Source: JAKPCT01 sp029553165 (GTDB lineage: Bacteria > Bacillota > UBA4882 > UBA8346). Taken from it: DNA of 63,900 nt. Both the position numbers and the translations under genes were made by a program. The stretch is taken from NCBI GenBank assembly GCA_035359995.1, contig DAORZT010000008.1, positions 1 through 63,900 on the forward strand. The letters run 5' to 3'. This document shows positions 6,323-14,870 of the stretch, one piece after another (the first letter of the stretch is position 1; the number at the start of each line of letters is the position of its first letter). The notes under the pieces are model-generated. The model was not told the DNA's origin. It made no database searches and saw only the letters and a program-made list of their open reading frames with translations.

Positions 6323-9109
6323 TTATTTGAAGAATTTCCGCAAAACAAGACCCTTCCAAAGCTCTACCAACGGAATGGTCGAAACAGCCAATCCAATGAC
6401 AATCAACCAGTGTTGGACAGCGAGTGGAGCTGCCTTAAAAATATTTTGAAAGAACGGTATGGTCATAACCGCCACCTGAATTAAACCAGATATTAACGCA
6501 GCTCCAATCAGGAAGTAATTTTGCTTCATACCGGACCTAAAGATGGAGTTGCGTACTGATCTGAAGTTAAATACATGGAACAACTGGGACAAACTCAGAG
6601 CGCCAAATGCCATCGTCCTCCCAATCGCTAAAGACGGATTATTCACTGCAAATCCAAATCCGGCAACGATCTTCGCAGCTAACTCCTGATCGGTTGAATA
6701 ACCAAGATAAAAGGCAATTAGGGTTATCGCCCCAATAACTATCCCTTCGGCAAAAATACTTAGTTTCATCCCCGGAGCAAAGATTCCTTCCTCCTTACGG
6801 CGTGGTTTACGTTGCATAATGCCTGGTTCAGCCGGTTCCATCCCAAGTGCTAATGCCGGTAAACTGTCAGTAACTAAATTTACCCATAAAATTTGGATCG
6901 CAATTAACGGCACCGGTATTTGGAAGAGGATCGCCAGTAGAATGGCTACAATCTCACCAATATTACATGAGAGTAAGAAATAAACTGATTTCTTGATGTT
7001 CTCAAAGATAATCCGGCCCTCGCGGACTGCCCCGACAATCGTTGCAAAATTATCGTCGGCAAGTACCATCTCGGCAGCACTTTTGGCAACATCAGTACCG
7101 GTAATCCCCATCGCTGCTCCGATATCAGCCCGTTTTAAAGCCGGAGCATCATTGACACCGTCACCGGTCATTGCTACAATATGTTCCTTACTCCGAAACG
7201 CGTCGACGATCCGCACTTTATGTTCCGGAGATACTCTGGCATAAACCGCTATTTGTTCAACCTGTTCCCGCAGTTCCTGATCGGACAGACGGTCCAACTC
7301 CTGACCGCTGATCACCTTTTGCCCTTCAGCCAATAAGCCAAGCTCACCGGCGATAGCCGCCGCTGTAATCTGGTGATCCCCTGTAATCAAAACTGGAGTA
7401 ATGCCGGCATTACGGCATTCGGCAATTGAGTCTTTAACCTCAAGACGTGGCGGATCAATCATTCCCCAGAAACCAACGAAGATCAAATCGTCTTCTACCT
7501 GTTCCAGCTGAAAATCCGCTGCCACACGGCGAATTGCCACTCCTAAAACCCGTAAAGCTTCTTTGCCCATGAGCTCATTCTGTTTTAAGAACTCATTACG
7601 CCGCTCCTCGGTTAATTTTTCAACTCCAGTAGCACCCAAATAGCTTCGGCAACGTTTTAAAACATTATCAGGAGCTCCTTTGGTTATCACCCATAAACCA
7701 TCCGGTTGTTCGGCCTCGACTGACTTTAACGCTGCAAACTTGAAACTTCCTTTATGCAGGGTGGTCATCAATTTCCGGTCGGAATCAAACGGAATCTCCT
7801 TCACTCTGGGATAATCCCGATTGACATCTTTACGGGCAATACCGGCCTTAGCCGCCACTACCATCAATGCCCCTTCAGTCGGATCACCGATGATCTTCCA
7901 TTGCTCCTTACCTTCAGCTTCTTCTTTATCCAAATTAGAATCATTACAGAGAGCGCCACACAATAAAGTAAAGCTTAAATTAGCATCAGAATCGGGGAGG
8001 ACCGGCTTTCCTGCCAGTACAAAATCACCTTCCGGTTGATAACCCAAACCGGTTACCTCATAGATTTGATCGGCGGTATAAATCTGTCTTACGGTCATTT
8101 GATTCTGCGTCAATGTCCCGGTCTTATCGGAACAGATTATCGTCGCTGCGCCAAGGGTCTCTACTGCCGGCAATTTACGAATAATTGCCCGTTGTTTGGC
8201 CATCCGTTGAACACCCAAGGCCAGAACAATGGTCACTATTGCCGGTAATCCTTCAGGAATGGCGGCAACCGCCAAACTTACCGAGATCATAAAGATCTCA
8301 ATCAGTTTTTCGCCCCGAATCAAACCAACTACAAAGATCAAAGCACAAACAATCAATGCCAGAATCCCAAGCTGTTTCCCAAACTCCTCCAGTTTTTGCT
8401 GCAAGGGCGTCGACTCCGGTTCTACCTGCTGAATCATGGTAGCAATCTGACCAATCTCGGTCTGCATTCCTGTATTGACAACAATCGCTTTGCCACGGCC
8501 ATAAGTAACGATCGTCCCCATGTAAACCATGTTTTTACGGTCAGCTAACGGTATCTCTTCATTATAGGTTGCCACTTCCTTATCAACCGGGACCGACTCG
8601 CCGGTAAGGGCCGATTCTTCAACTTTCAGATTGGCAACTTCAAAGAGCAGGGCATCAGCAGGAACAAAATCCCCGGCTTCCAAGACGATGACATCACCAG
8701 GGACCAAATCTTGGGCCGCAATCTCTTTAACCTGACTGTCCCGTAAGACTTTAGCCTTCGGCGCAGCCAGCTTCTTTAATGCTGCCAGTGATTTTTCTGC
8801 CTTATACTCCTGAAATACTCCCAAAAAGGCATTGAGCGCAACAATAACCAGGATTACTCCTGCATCAAGCCATTCACCAAGAACACCCGAGATGATCGCC
8901 GCTACGAAAAGCAGAATGACTAAAAAATCCTTAAATTGCTCAATAAACATCGACCAAACGGTCTTTCCCTGCTGCTCCGTCAGTTCATTCAATCCGTATT
9001 GAGCACGCTTTTCTGTTACTGCTGCTTCTGTCAATCCGGTTTCCAGGTTGGAATTCAACAATTCTCCAACCTCAACAGCTTTTTTTTGATACCATGTTAA
9101 CTTGTCCAA
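6323..9109 (-). CDS. Calcium-transporting P-type ATPase (type IIA, SERCA/PMR1-like)
   Basis: About 928 residues. Domains in order: N-terminal cation ATPase domain, first membrane pair, actuator domain with LTGES, M4 with PEGLP, the phosphorylation site DKTGTLT, a nucleotide-binding domain, the hinge GDGVNDAPALKRADIG, and a C-terminal bundle whose M6 has NLVTDSLPALALG. The PEGLP and N-x-x-T-D residues are those that bind Ca2+ in type IIA pumps. It exports Ca2+ (possibly Mn2+) across the cytoplasmic membrane. The start is uncertain: TTG at 9109 follows GAAGGA and leaves a 7-base gap to the upstream stop; TTG at 9136 would overlap YjbQ. It is probably cotranscribed with YjbQ. Confidence 0.95.
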   Translation of the reverse strand: MDKLTWYQKKAVEVGELLNSNLETGLTEAAVTEKRAQYGLNELTEQQGKTVWSMFIEQFKDFLVILLFVAAIISGVLGEWLDAGVILVIVALNAFLGVFQEYKAEKSLAALKKLAAPKAKVLRDSQVKEIAAQDLVPGDVIVLEAGDFVPADALLFEVANLKVEESALTGESVPVDKEVATYNEEIPLADRKNMVYMGTIVTYGRGKAIVVNTGMQTEIGQIATMIQQVEPESTPLQQKLEEFGKQLGILALIVCALIFVVGLIRGEKLIEIFMISVSLAVAAIPEGLPAIVTIVLALGVQRMAKQRAIIRKLPAVETLGAATIICSDKTGTLTQNQMTVRQIYTADQIYEVTGLGYQPEGDFVLAGKPVLPDSDANLSFTLLCGALCNDSNLDKEEAEGKEQWKIIGDPTEGALMVVAAKAGIARKDVNRDYPRVKEIPFDSDRKLMTTLHKGSFKFAALKSVEAEQPDGLWVITKGAPDNVLKRCRSYLGATGVEKLTEERRNEFLKQNELMGKEALRVLGVAIRRVAADFQLEQVEDDLIFVGFWGMIDPPRLEVKDSIAECRNAGITPVLITGDHQITAAAIAGELGLLAEGQKVISGQELDRLSDQELREQVEQIAVYARVSPEHKVRIVDAFRSKEHIVAMTGDGVNDAPALKRADIGAAMGITGTDVAKSAAEMVLADDNFATIVGAVREGRIIFENIKKSVYFLLSCNIGEIVAILLAILFQIPVPLIAIQILWVNLVTDSLPALALGMEPAEPGIMQRKPRRKEEGIFAPGMKLSIFAEGIVIGAITLIAFYLGYSTDQELAAKIVAGFGFAVNNPSLAIGRTMAFGALSLSQLFHVFNFRSVRNSIFRSGMKQNYFLIGAALISGLIQVAVMTIPFFQNIFKAAPLAVQHWLIVIGLAVSTIPLVELWKGLVLRKFFK

Positions 9110-9116
9110 TTGTCCT

Positions 9117-9515
9117 TCATTCCCCCATAACACCAATTTTCAGGTTTCGATTACGTGGTCCGTCAAATTCACAAAAATAAATACCTTGCCAGGTCCCCAA
9201 ACCCAACCGTCCATTAATCACCGGTACTACTACGGTATTTCCGATTAACGACGCTTTGATGTGCGCATCGGAATTACCTTCACTGTGCTTATATCCTCCG
9301 TTTTTAGGAGCATTTCGTTCCAGTCCGGCTGTTAAATCGCGTAAGACATCCGGGTCCGTATTTTCATTAATGGTTACTGCAGCGGTAGTATGAGGTATAA
9401 AAACATAACAAACCCCATTTTTAATTTTACTCTCAACAACTTCTTTGTTTACCAATGCTGTAACATCAACAAATTCTACTCTTGTCTTGGTTGCTAATGA
9501 CGCTGTCTTCCACAT
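9117..9515 (-). CDS. YjbQ/UPF0047 family (secondary thiamine-phosphate synthase-like)
   Basis: 132 residues of the UPF0047 fold. Signature parts are VCYVFIPHTTAAVTINENTDPDV and SDAHIKASLIGNTVVVPVINGRLGLGTWQGIYFCEFDGPR, including the conserved H, S-D-x-H and GTWQ-x(3-4)-E residues. Escherichia coli YjbQ can substitute weakly for thiamine phosphate synthase; the true role is uncertain. The ATG at 9515 is chosen because GAGGTGGG lies about 10 bases upstream, whereas a GTG at 9530 would use part of that site. It precedes the Ca2+ ATPase by a few bases. Confidence 0.9.
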   Translation of the reverse strand: MWKTASLATKTRVEFVDVTALVNKEVVESKIKNGVCYVFIPHTTAAVTINENTDPDVLRDLTAGLERNAPKNGGYKHSEGNSDAHIKASLIGNTVVVPVINGRLGLGTWQGIYFCEFDGPRNRNLKIGVMGE

Positions 9516-9607
9516 ATTAGTTATTCCCACCTCGTTTAAAATATAATTAAGCTTTTATCAATCACTATTACTTGCCATTCTTTGAATTCTTCATTATTGC
9601 TATTGAC

Positions 9608-10168
9608 CTAAAAAGAGAGGATTCCTTGCATCTGACAGATCAGATAAATGTGTTCAACCAATTTAACTTTGGATAAATTCTCAACCTTCTCACTACCGCC
9701 AAGGCTTAAAAGAGTATTATAACCAAAGCATTCATTGTATTTTGGCCGTCCATACTTCGCAACAGCCTCTGGGTATGGCAGCCATTTTAGCGTATTTTCC
9801 AGAAAATCATCAGTTGTAAACCGGCGCATAGTAAGCGAGAACTTCTTCCCAATCATACTGCATTCATTATACCTAAAATTCAACCATTCCAAATATCCAT
9901 TCCCATTACAATTAATGATATCTCCCATTCCGGTTGCAAATACAGGAATTTCATCAGGTGTGCAACTATATACTTCCTTTAAAAATGGTAGATATTCATC
10001 TGGATTGATAACTTTTAAATATCCATTTAAACAATCCCCAAACCCGTATTCCTGCCATATTTCGAGTATCTCATCCAATACAATACCCCGGTATTTTTCG
10101 ACAAGATCCGCAGTAACTCTTTCAACCAGGTTGAAATCGCTAAATACCATCCTGGTATTATTATCCAT
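9608..10168 (-). CDS. GAD-like/DUF1851 protein, T6SS Tdi1-type immunity family
   Basis: 186 residues. The N-terminal half (about 15-110) fits the GAD-like domain: VEKYRGIVLDEILEIWQEYGFG, then NGYLKVINPDEYLPFL. The C-terminal part (about 120-185) fits DUF1851 (Tdi1 C-terminal): DDFLENTLKWLPYPEAVAKYG and LSLGGSEKVENLSKVKLVEHI. Proteins with this architecture include the immunity protein to the DNase effector Tde1 and similar polymorphic toxins. No toxin gene lies next to it, so it looks like an orphan immunity gene or a member with another role. The promoter was not recognised. Confidence 0.8.
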   Translation of the reverse strand: MDNNTRMVFSDFNLVERVTADLVEKYRGIVLDEILEIWQEYGFGDCLNGYLKVINPDEYLPFLKEVYSCTPDEIPVFATGMGDIINCNGNGYLEWLNFRYNECSMIGKKFSLTMRRFTTDDFLENTLKWLPYPEAVAKYGRPKYNECFGYNTLLSLGGSEKVENLSKVKLVEHIYLICQMQGILSF

Positions 10169-10230
10169 TTAATCACCTCAGCATGATAAGTATCAGTAAC
10201 AAACAGAGTTTCCGAAGCTGGTAATCACTG

Positions 10231-10262
10231 AAAAAAGGCCATAACAAAAAATGTTAAGGCCC
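10231..10262 (-). terminator. Intrinsic terminator after aroF
   Basis: The stem GGCC-TTAACA pairs with TGTTA-GGCC around a T-rich loop and is followed by six Ts on the minus strand, about 80 bases past the aroF stop. Confidence 0.75.
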
Positions 10263-10341
10263 ATAAACACATTTGGCCAACAGGAGCCAACCTCATTCCT
10301 ATTTGTACCAATTATAACGCCGGAAAAATTATAATGTCAAG

Positions 10342-11355
10342 TTAAAGACGTTTATTTTCTAACTCCAGTAATGGTTGGATTTGTTCCACCAAAATTTTAA
10401 ATTCTGCCAGATCAAGTGACTGCTCGCCATCACTCCAGGCATTGGCAGGATCAGGATGCGCTTCAATCAATAAGCCGTCTGCCCCGGCAACTATTGCCGC
10501 TTTTGCCATCGGAATAACCAGTTTGCGTTTGCCGGTCCCATGGCTGGGGTCAACCACTACCGGTAAATGGGTCAGACTCTTAACCAACGGGATTGCGCTT
10601 AAATCAAGTGTATTCCTTGTCGCAGTCTCAAAAGTGCGGATTCCGCGTTCACAGAGGATTACTTTTTCATTGCCTTCAGCAATAATATATTCAGCCGCCA
10701 TAATCCATTCCTCAATTGTAGCGGCTAACCCCCGCTTCAATAATACCGGCTTCGGTTGCCGTCCCACTGCTTTTAACAACCCGAAATTCTGCATATTCCG
10801 CGCGCCAATTTGGATAATATCGGCGTATTCCACCAGTAAGTCCAATTCGGTCAAATTCATCAACTCCGTAATTACCGGCAACCCAGTCTCCTCTCTTGCT
10901 TTTGCCAAGAGAAGCAGGCCTTCCTTCTCTAAGCCCTGGAAACTATACGGGGAAGTCCTTGGTTTGAATGCTCCGCCTCTCAATCCATTGGCTCCGGCAT
11001 CTTTTAAACCCCGGGCTATCTGGATTAATTGTTCTTCGCTTTCAACCGCGCAAGGTCCGGCAATTAAACCAAAATGACCGCCGCCAATCTTCAGATTGCC
11101 AATCTCAATAATAGTCCCTTCCGGTTTAACATCTTTAGCTGCTAGTTTATAAGGACTAAGAATCGGGATCACTTTCTCGACTCCAGGGATGTTTTCCAAA
11201 AAGTGAAAATCAACTTTCCGTTTATCACCAACTGCTCCAATAACTTTCTTCTCAACCCCCTGAATCACATGTAACTGAAAGCCCCAACTCTCAAGTTTCT
11301 CCCAAATGTTATTCCATTGTTCCTTGGTAATTCCACTGTTAGTAACAATAATCAT
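10342..11355 (-). CDS. aroF: 3-deoxy-7-phosphoheptulonate (DAHP) synthase, type I-beta
   Basis: 337 residues. Residues 1-70 form the ferredoxin-like (ACT-type) regulatory domain found in Bacillota AroF. The TIM barrel follows, with AGPCAVES, GGAFKPRTSPYSFQG, QIGARNMQNF, LLKRGLAATIEEW and DPSHGTGKR, which hold the phosphoenolpyruvate and metal ligands. It joins phosphoenolpyruvate and erythrose 4-phosphate as the first step of aromatic amino acid synthesis, in the cytosol. The start ATG has a GGAGGG site. A T-box leader upstream indicates control by an uncharged aromatic tRNA, and the N-terminal domain implies feedback control as well. It stands alone, followed by its own terminator. Confidence 0.96.
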   Translation of the reverse strand: MIIVTNSGITKEQWNNIWEKLESWGFQLHVIQGVEKKVIGAVGDKRKVDFHFLENIPGVEKVIPILSPYKLAAKDVKPEGTIIEIGNLKIGGGHFGLIAGPCAVESEEQLIQIARGLKDAGANGLRGGAFKPRTSPYSFQGLEKEGLLLLAKAREETGLPVITELMNLTELDLLVEYADIIQIGARNMQNFGLLKAVGRQPKPVLLKRGLAATIEEWIMAAEYIIAEGNEKVILCERGIRTFETATRNTLDLSAIPLVKSLTHLPVVVDPSHGTGKRKLVIPMAKAAIVAGADGLLIEAHPDPANAWSDGEQSLDLAEFKILVEQIQPLLELENKRL

Positions 11356-11385
11356 CGACTATCCCTCCACATAAATTGAGATTAA

Positions 11386-11720
11386 AAATAAATAAACCCA
11401 CATTTCGATCCCAATATGGGACGAAATGTGGGTCCAATTTCGCGGTACCACCCATTTTAGCCTTTTTGCAAAGACTCACTCATTTTCAGGTACGGAGCTG
11501 AAACTCATACTCGATACCCTATCCCTTGTAACGGCAGGCATCCGGATCAATCTACGCAGTAACAACCATTATAGGCTATTACCTTCAACGATCGACTCCT
11601 AAGGGAACTTCTTCTGGTTAACTCCTAAACGGGCTTACAGCCGCTGACCCGTCCTCTCTGAAGGGCTTAGACAGAATACTTTCCTTAATCATTGTCTTTG
11701 AAAATCTCTTTTCTTCATTT
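11386..11720 (-). promoter_or_regulatory. T-box riboswitch leader of aroF
   Basis: On the minus strand the conserved T-box sequence TGGGTGGTACCGCG (11440-11453) is followed by a strong terminator hairpin at 11396-11433 with a T-rich tail. Upstream, stem I can be drawn: TAAGG near its base pairs with CCTTA, with an AGTA motif opposite GAAGTTC and a GA-rich AGAGAGGACGGG segment distally. The most sensible specifier in that loop is UUC (Phe). The UGGU bulge predicts a tRNA with discriminator A, which the tRNA-Phe in this window has. Uncharged tRNA binding would stabilise the antiterminator and allow aroF transcription. Confidence 0.88.
11396..11433 (-). terminator. T-box regulated terminator hairpin
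   Basis: Twelve-base stem ACCCACATTTCG/CGAAATGTGGGT with an inner CCCATATTGGGA-type extension, followed by TTTATTTATTTTT on the minus strand. It competes with the T-box antiterminator. Confidence 0.85.
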
Positions 11721-11725
11721 AGCTT

Positions 11726-11755
11726 ATTTTAACACCAGGACAAACAAAGTGTCAA
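11726..11755 (-). promoter_or_regulatory. Promoter of the T-box/aroF transcript
   Basis: Minus-strand TTGACA (11750-11755) and TAAAAT (11726-11731) with an 18-base spacer, just upstream of the T-box stem I. Confidence 0.65.
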
Positions 11756-11759
11756 GTTA

Positions 11760-11999
11760 TTGTATTATGTTAATTGGATCATTAGTAAATTTAAGAACCG
11801 TCCTCACTTTACAATTTTAATCACCCTAGGCTGGACTACTTGATAATCACTTATCATATTACCATTCCAATTATACAATAACGTCCCGGATATTGCACCC
11901 TCCCTAATTCAAAGATAACATCAGCAACTTTACAGTCAAGCTCAACAAATAATAAACTTTATCGTTGCGAATGAAGCTTTGAACTTTTAAATGATATCG
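11760..11999. other. Intergenic stretch, no gene recognised
   Basis: The stretch between the aroF promoter and the HAD phosphatase stop. Only a short minus-strand open segment of about 33 codons without a credible start was seen. No terminator for the 12000-12830 gene is evident. Confidence 0.4.
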
Positions 12000-12830
12000 C
12001 TATCGATTACTGTTTATTAATTCTTTTAAGAACTTGGCTACACCATTCGATTCCGGTCCTGAAATTACCGTATCCGCAACCGAGCGGACTGCCGCTGGAG
12101 CTTTATCGATGGCAACACCCAAGCCGGCCACACGAAGCATATCTAGGTCATTATAGCCATCGCCAAAAGCAATAACCTGTTCCAGCGTTAATCCCAGTTG
12201 ACCAACCAGCCATGTTAATGCTTGTCCTTTTGAGACCAATGGATCAAACACTTCTAAAAACCAGTCTTCACTGTAGTCATCCGGAGGCCAAAGGATCCAG
12301 GTCGGTGTGGGATCCATTGCCTTAATTTTAGTGATTAATTCTTTCAATTCCAGTTCCGGCCCGATAAACAAATGCTTAATTACCTGTTGGTTGCCGGGAG
12401 CTAATTCGGAGACTACACAACACTCTTCACCACTTCCCAAGACCCAGCTTCCACCTTTAGTATTAATCTTGGTTGTATAATACAAACCACTTTCGTTCAG
12501 GCATAACTGGTCCACATGGGGCGAATCAAGAATCACCCTTAACTTCACTTCCAGTTCGGGGCGTAACGGCTGAATCCGCAATGGCTTCCCGGTTAGCGGA
12601 TCGATTACAATCGCTCCTGCTTGTACTATAACCGGATGAAAAACTGGGAGCTGATCGGTGATCAATTTTGTCTGCCGCCAGCTGCGGCCGGTAGCAATCG
12701 TAAATAACAATCCTTGTTGCTGAAGGGCCGTGATTACTTTTACGGTTTCCGCTGCAACCAAATCACTTCCATAGGGAATCAAGGTCCCATCTAAATCAGT
12801 GACAATCATTTTATAGTGTGAAGGATTCAT
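12000..12830 (-). CDS. Cof-type HAD-IIB family hydrolase
   Basis: 276 residues. Motif I is VTDLDGTL at about residue 10, motif II is TIATGRSW, motif III contains SKGQALTWL, and motif IV is GDGYNDLDMLRVAGLGVAIDKA. The large alpha/beta cap between residues 85 and 190 marks subclass IIB (Cof). Such enzymes dephosphorylate sugar phosphates, flavin nucleotides or pyridoxal phosphate in the cytosol; the substrate cannot be told. The start ATG follows AAGGAG. It is probably read after ylmC, 50 bases upstream. Confidence 0.92.
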   Translation of the reverse strand: MNPSHYKMIVTDLDGTLIPYGSDLVAAETVKVITALQQQGLLFTIATGRSWRQTKLITDQLPVFHPVIVQAGAIVIDPLTGKPLRIQPLRPELEVKLRVILDSPHVDQLCLNESGLYYTTKINTKGGSWVLGSGEECCVVSELAPGNQQVIKHLFIGPELELKELITKIKAMDPTPTWILWPPDDYSEDWFLEVFDPLVSKGQALTWLVGQLGLTLEQVIAFGDGYNDLDMLRVAGLGVAIDKAPAAVRSVADTVISGPESNGVAKFLKELINSNR

Positions 12831-12880
12831 TGGCTACTCCTTAATAACTGCAAAAATTAAAGTCAATCATCCTGACTGAC

Positions 12881-13165
12881 TTAAACGGTTTGACTAAAGT
12901 CAATAATTGAAGCTTTTTCATCCTGGTAATTGGGAGCATCAACCAAAATCACATCGACCCCAATCTTCTTAATCCGTTCCCAGGGGATTATAAAATCTTC
13001 ACTCTTGCCAAAAAACCAGAGAAACTTTCCCGGCCCAGGCACAACGATCGCCTTAATCCGGCCGGTTTCAACATCAATCTCCAAATCACTGGCTAATCCT
13101 AACCTTTTTCCATCTAAAATATTAACGACTTCCCGCTCGCGTAATTCTGAGGTTTTGGTTAACAA
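12881..13165 (-). CDS. ylmC: YlmC/YmxH family PRC-barrel protein (sporulation-associated)
   Basis: 94 residues, one PRC-barrel domain. It begins TKTSELREREVVNILDGKRLGLASDLEID, then GRIKAIVVPGPGKFLWFFGKSEDFIIPWERIKKIGVDVILVD, the YlmC/YmxH pattern of spore formers. The molecular role is unclear. The start codon is TTG with a GCGAGG site four bases upstream. It follows the GDT1 and NusG-II genes on the same strand (81-base gap) and is one of the few sporulation pointers in the window. Confidence 0.9.
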   Translation of the reverse strand: MLTKTSELREREVVNILDGKRLGLASDLEIDVETGRIKAIVVPGPGKFLWFFGKSEDFIIPWERIKKIGVDVILVDAPNYQDEKASIIDFSQTV

Positions 13166-13246
13166 GCAGCCTCGCCCCTTTCAACAATACAATATGCTAA
13201 AAACAGACGATTTGGCACTGGTAATCGAATTTACTAATTAAAAAGA

Positions 13247-13624
13247 TCAGCGCGTAACCGCATCAATTCTGTTATTACCGGTTATAATCCTGACCACCAG
13301 TTGATTGGGGATACAAATAATTGTCTCCCCTGATCTGCTGATCCAGCCCGTATGGAAACAGATCTGCCGCGGACAGACTGTTACACTCATCGGTAACATC
13401 CGCACCGCGCCATCTTTAAACTCCAATTGGGCAATACCGTTAGGAAGGTTAATCGAAACCGTCTTTCCTGATTCACTGCTTAAATTATATTTGCCAACCG
13501 TTTTACCCTGCAATTCAACTTTGGCAATTCCGGCTTCCGCATGACTTGGGATAAACTTCAGTCCAAATAAAAGCGCTGCGCTGAGCAGCAGAATTAAAAT
13601 CAGTTTTTTATCAAAGTCAGTCAT
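13247..13624 (-). CDS. NusG domain II-containing membrane-anchored protein
   Basis: 125 residues. One N-terminal transmembrane segment (LILILLLSAALLFGLKFI) is followed by the extracytoplasmic NusG-II domain with the diagnostic CPRQICFHTGWI and ETIICIPNQLVVRI. These proteins occur in anaerobic Bacillota, often near flavin or quinone biosynthesis genes; their function is not established. I use the ATG at 13624, 8 bases after an AAAGAG site; GTG and ATG codons at 13633 and 13630 are too close to it. It starts 12 bases after the GDT1 stop, so the two form an operon. Confidence 0.88.
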   Translation of the reverse strand: MTDFDKKLILILLLSAALLFGLKFIPSHAEAGIAKVELQGKTVGKYNLSSESGKTVSINLPNGIAQLEFKDGAVRMLPMSVTVCPRQICFHTGWISRSGETIICIPNQLVVRIITGNNRIDAVTR

Positions 13625-13636
13625 TAGCATCACTCT

Positions 13637-13945
13637 TTACAGTTTATTGATTATACCCGAGAAAGCCTCCCACAGTGTATAACCACCAATTCCGCAAAAG
13701 AGAAAACCAGCCCCAATTTTGAGATAGTTTGTGGGAATAACCTTAGTTATCACACCACCAAAAATAACCCCGATTAATGTTACGACTGCCAAAGCAAGAC
13801 TGGCTCCTAAAAACACCGAAAGCGGCGCTTTTGACTCCGTAACCAGGGTAAATACTGCAAGCTGGGTCTTATCACCCATCTCCGCAATGAATAAAGTTGT
13901 AAAAGCCAACATCAAAACATTCCAATTTATTAATAGACTTTTCAT
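13637..13945 (-). CDS. TMEM165/GDT1 (UPF0016) family cation transporter, single-repeat form
   Basis: 102 residues, one copy of the GDT1 repeat with the signature EMGDKTQL at about residue 22 and three membrane segments. Full members have two such repeats in one chain and export Mn2+ or exchange Ca2+; a half-size protein like this must act as a homo- or heterodimer. It is in the cytoplasmic membrane. No yybP-ykoY manganese riboswitch is visible in the 80 bases before it. Cotranscribed with the NusG-II protein. Confidence 0.9.
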   Translation of the reverse strand: MKSLLINWNVLMLAFTTLFIAEMGDKTQLAVFTLVTESKAPLSVFLGASLALAVVTLIGVIFGGVITKVIPTNYLKIGAGFLFCGIGGYTLWEAFSGIINKL

Positions 13946-14022
13946 CTAGCTTCCTCCCGGTTGCTACTGAAGTTCGCCAAATTATTAAAAAATATATTCT
14001 TACTTCAATAAATAATACCTGA

Positions 14023-14046
14023 AAATAAAAAAGGAACCGAGGTTCC
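14023..14046 (-). terminator. Intrinsic terminator after tRNA-His
   Basis: A GGAACC/GGTTCC hairpin followed by TTTTTTATTTT on the minus strand, 20 bases beyond the tRNA 3' end. Confidence 0.75.
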
Positions 14047-14065
14047 TATAATAGCTTTTTTATAA

Positions 14066-14142
14066 TGGGGTGAGCGATGGGGTTCGAACCCACGACCTCC
14101 AGGGCCACAACCTGGCACTCTAACCAACTGAGCTACGCCCAC
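14066..14142 (-). tRNA. tRNA-His (anticodon GTG)
   Basis: Complete cloverleaf on the minus strand, acceptor GTGGGCG/CGCTCAC with a G-U pair, encoded CCA, anticodon loop TTGTGGC. It is a single-gene transcript with its own promoter and terminator. Confidence 0.96.
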
Positions 14143-14158
14143 CATCCGTGCACAGGTT

Positions 14159-14187
14159 ATGATACCATAGAATCATGACAGTGTCAA
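14159..14187 (-). promoter_or_regulatory. Promoter of tRNA-His
   Basis: A perfect TTGACA -35 (14182-14187) and TATCAT -10 (14159-14164) with a 17-base spacer on the minus strand. Confidence 0.75.
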
Positions 14188-14260
14188 TTGAAATAGTTAA
14201 AAATCTTTCTTGAATTATTAACCAGCCAACAACAACTACAATACTGGTAATCTTTTTTAG

Positions 14261-14704
14261 TTAAAATTCATTAGTACCGGAAAGCAATTTCAAAAAATTA
14301 TCCCGAAATCTACGATCATCGGTTTCGGTACGGGCCGCAGGGCCTTTGGTCTTTAGACCGCTACGTCGCAACCGCGATTTCAGATTACGTTCTTCCAGTA
14401 AAAAATCGATCGTCGCATCACTATAGATCCGGCCATTGATCCCGATCACCAATGCTTTTTTTCCTAACGCCAGCGCTGCCAATCCATAATCATGAGTCAC
14501 CAGCAGGTCACCAGCTTGAATCCTGTTAATAATCTCAATATCTGTAGCCTGACTCTCATTCCCAACAGTAATATGGTCCGGATTATCAAACAGATGATTA
14601 AAAGAAGCTACCGTAATCAATCTAAACCGGTATTCTGCCTGTAATTGACGGATAATTTTCAGCACATTTTTGGGACAAGCATCCGCATCCACTAATACCT
14701 GCAT
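14261..14704 (-). CDS. YaiI/YqxD family protein (DUF188, PIN-like nuclease fold)
   Basis: 147 residues. It starts MQVLVDADACPKNVLKII and carries SQATDIEIINRIQAGDLLVTHDYGLAALALGKKALVIG, the DUF188 signature with acidic residues placed as in PIN-like nucleases, then RRSGLKTKGPAARTETDDRRF at the C-terminus. The biological role is unknown. I use the ATG at 14704 with GGAGTG 7 bases upstream; the open frame extends six codons further without a site. Confidence 0.92.
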   Translation of the reverse strand: MQVLVDADACPKNVLKIIRQLQAEYRFRLITVASFNHLFDNPDHITVGNESQATDIEIINRIQAGDLLVTHDYGLAALALGKKALVIGINGRIYSDATIDFLLEERNLKSRLRRSGLKTKGPAARTETDDRRFRDNFLKLLSGTNEF

Positions 14705-14811
14705 CGTAACACTCCGTTTCAATTTCTGGCTGCGACAATAATTTGCGCTGCAAACTTAAATTAAATGAAGCGCCTGATTCTAATATAATCCAGATCAAGC
14801 ATTTTTACCAT

Positions 14812-14856
14812 TAAAAAAAACAGACAACCAATCTGATTGAATCGGTTGTCTGTTTT
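14812..14856 (-). terminator. Intrinsic terminator after the GH13 gene
   Basis: An ACAGACAACC/GGTTGTCTGT stem followed by eight Ts on the minus strand, directly after the GH13 stop. Confidence 0.85.
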
Positions 14857-14870
14857 GCGCTGATCAATCT

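Noticed and set aside
11880..11990. Short open segment on the minus strand between aroF and the HAD gene
   Set aside because: About 33 codons with no credible start or ribosome site and no recognised similarity.
13946..14022. A yybP-ykoY manganese riboswitch before the GDT1 gene
   Set aside because: The stretch is too short and lacks the conserved core; the following hairpin is the tRNA-His terminator.
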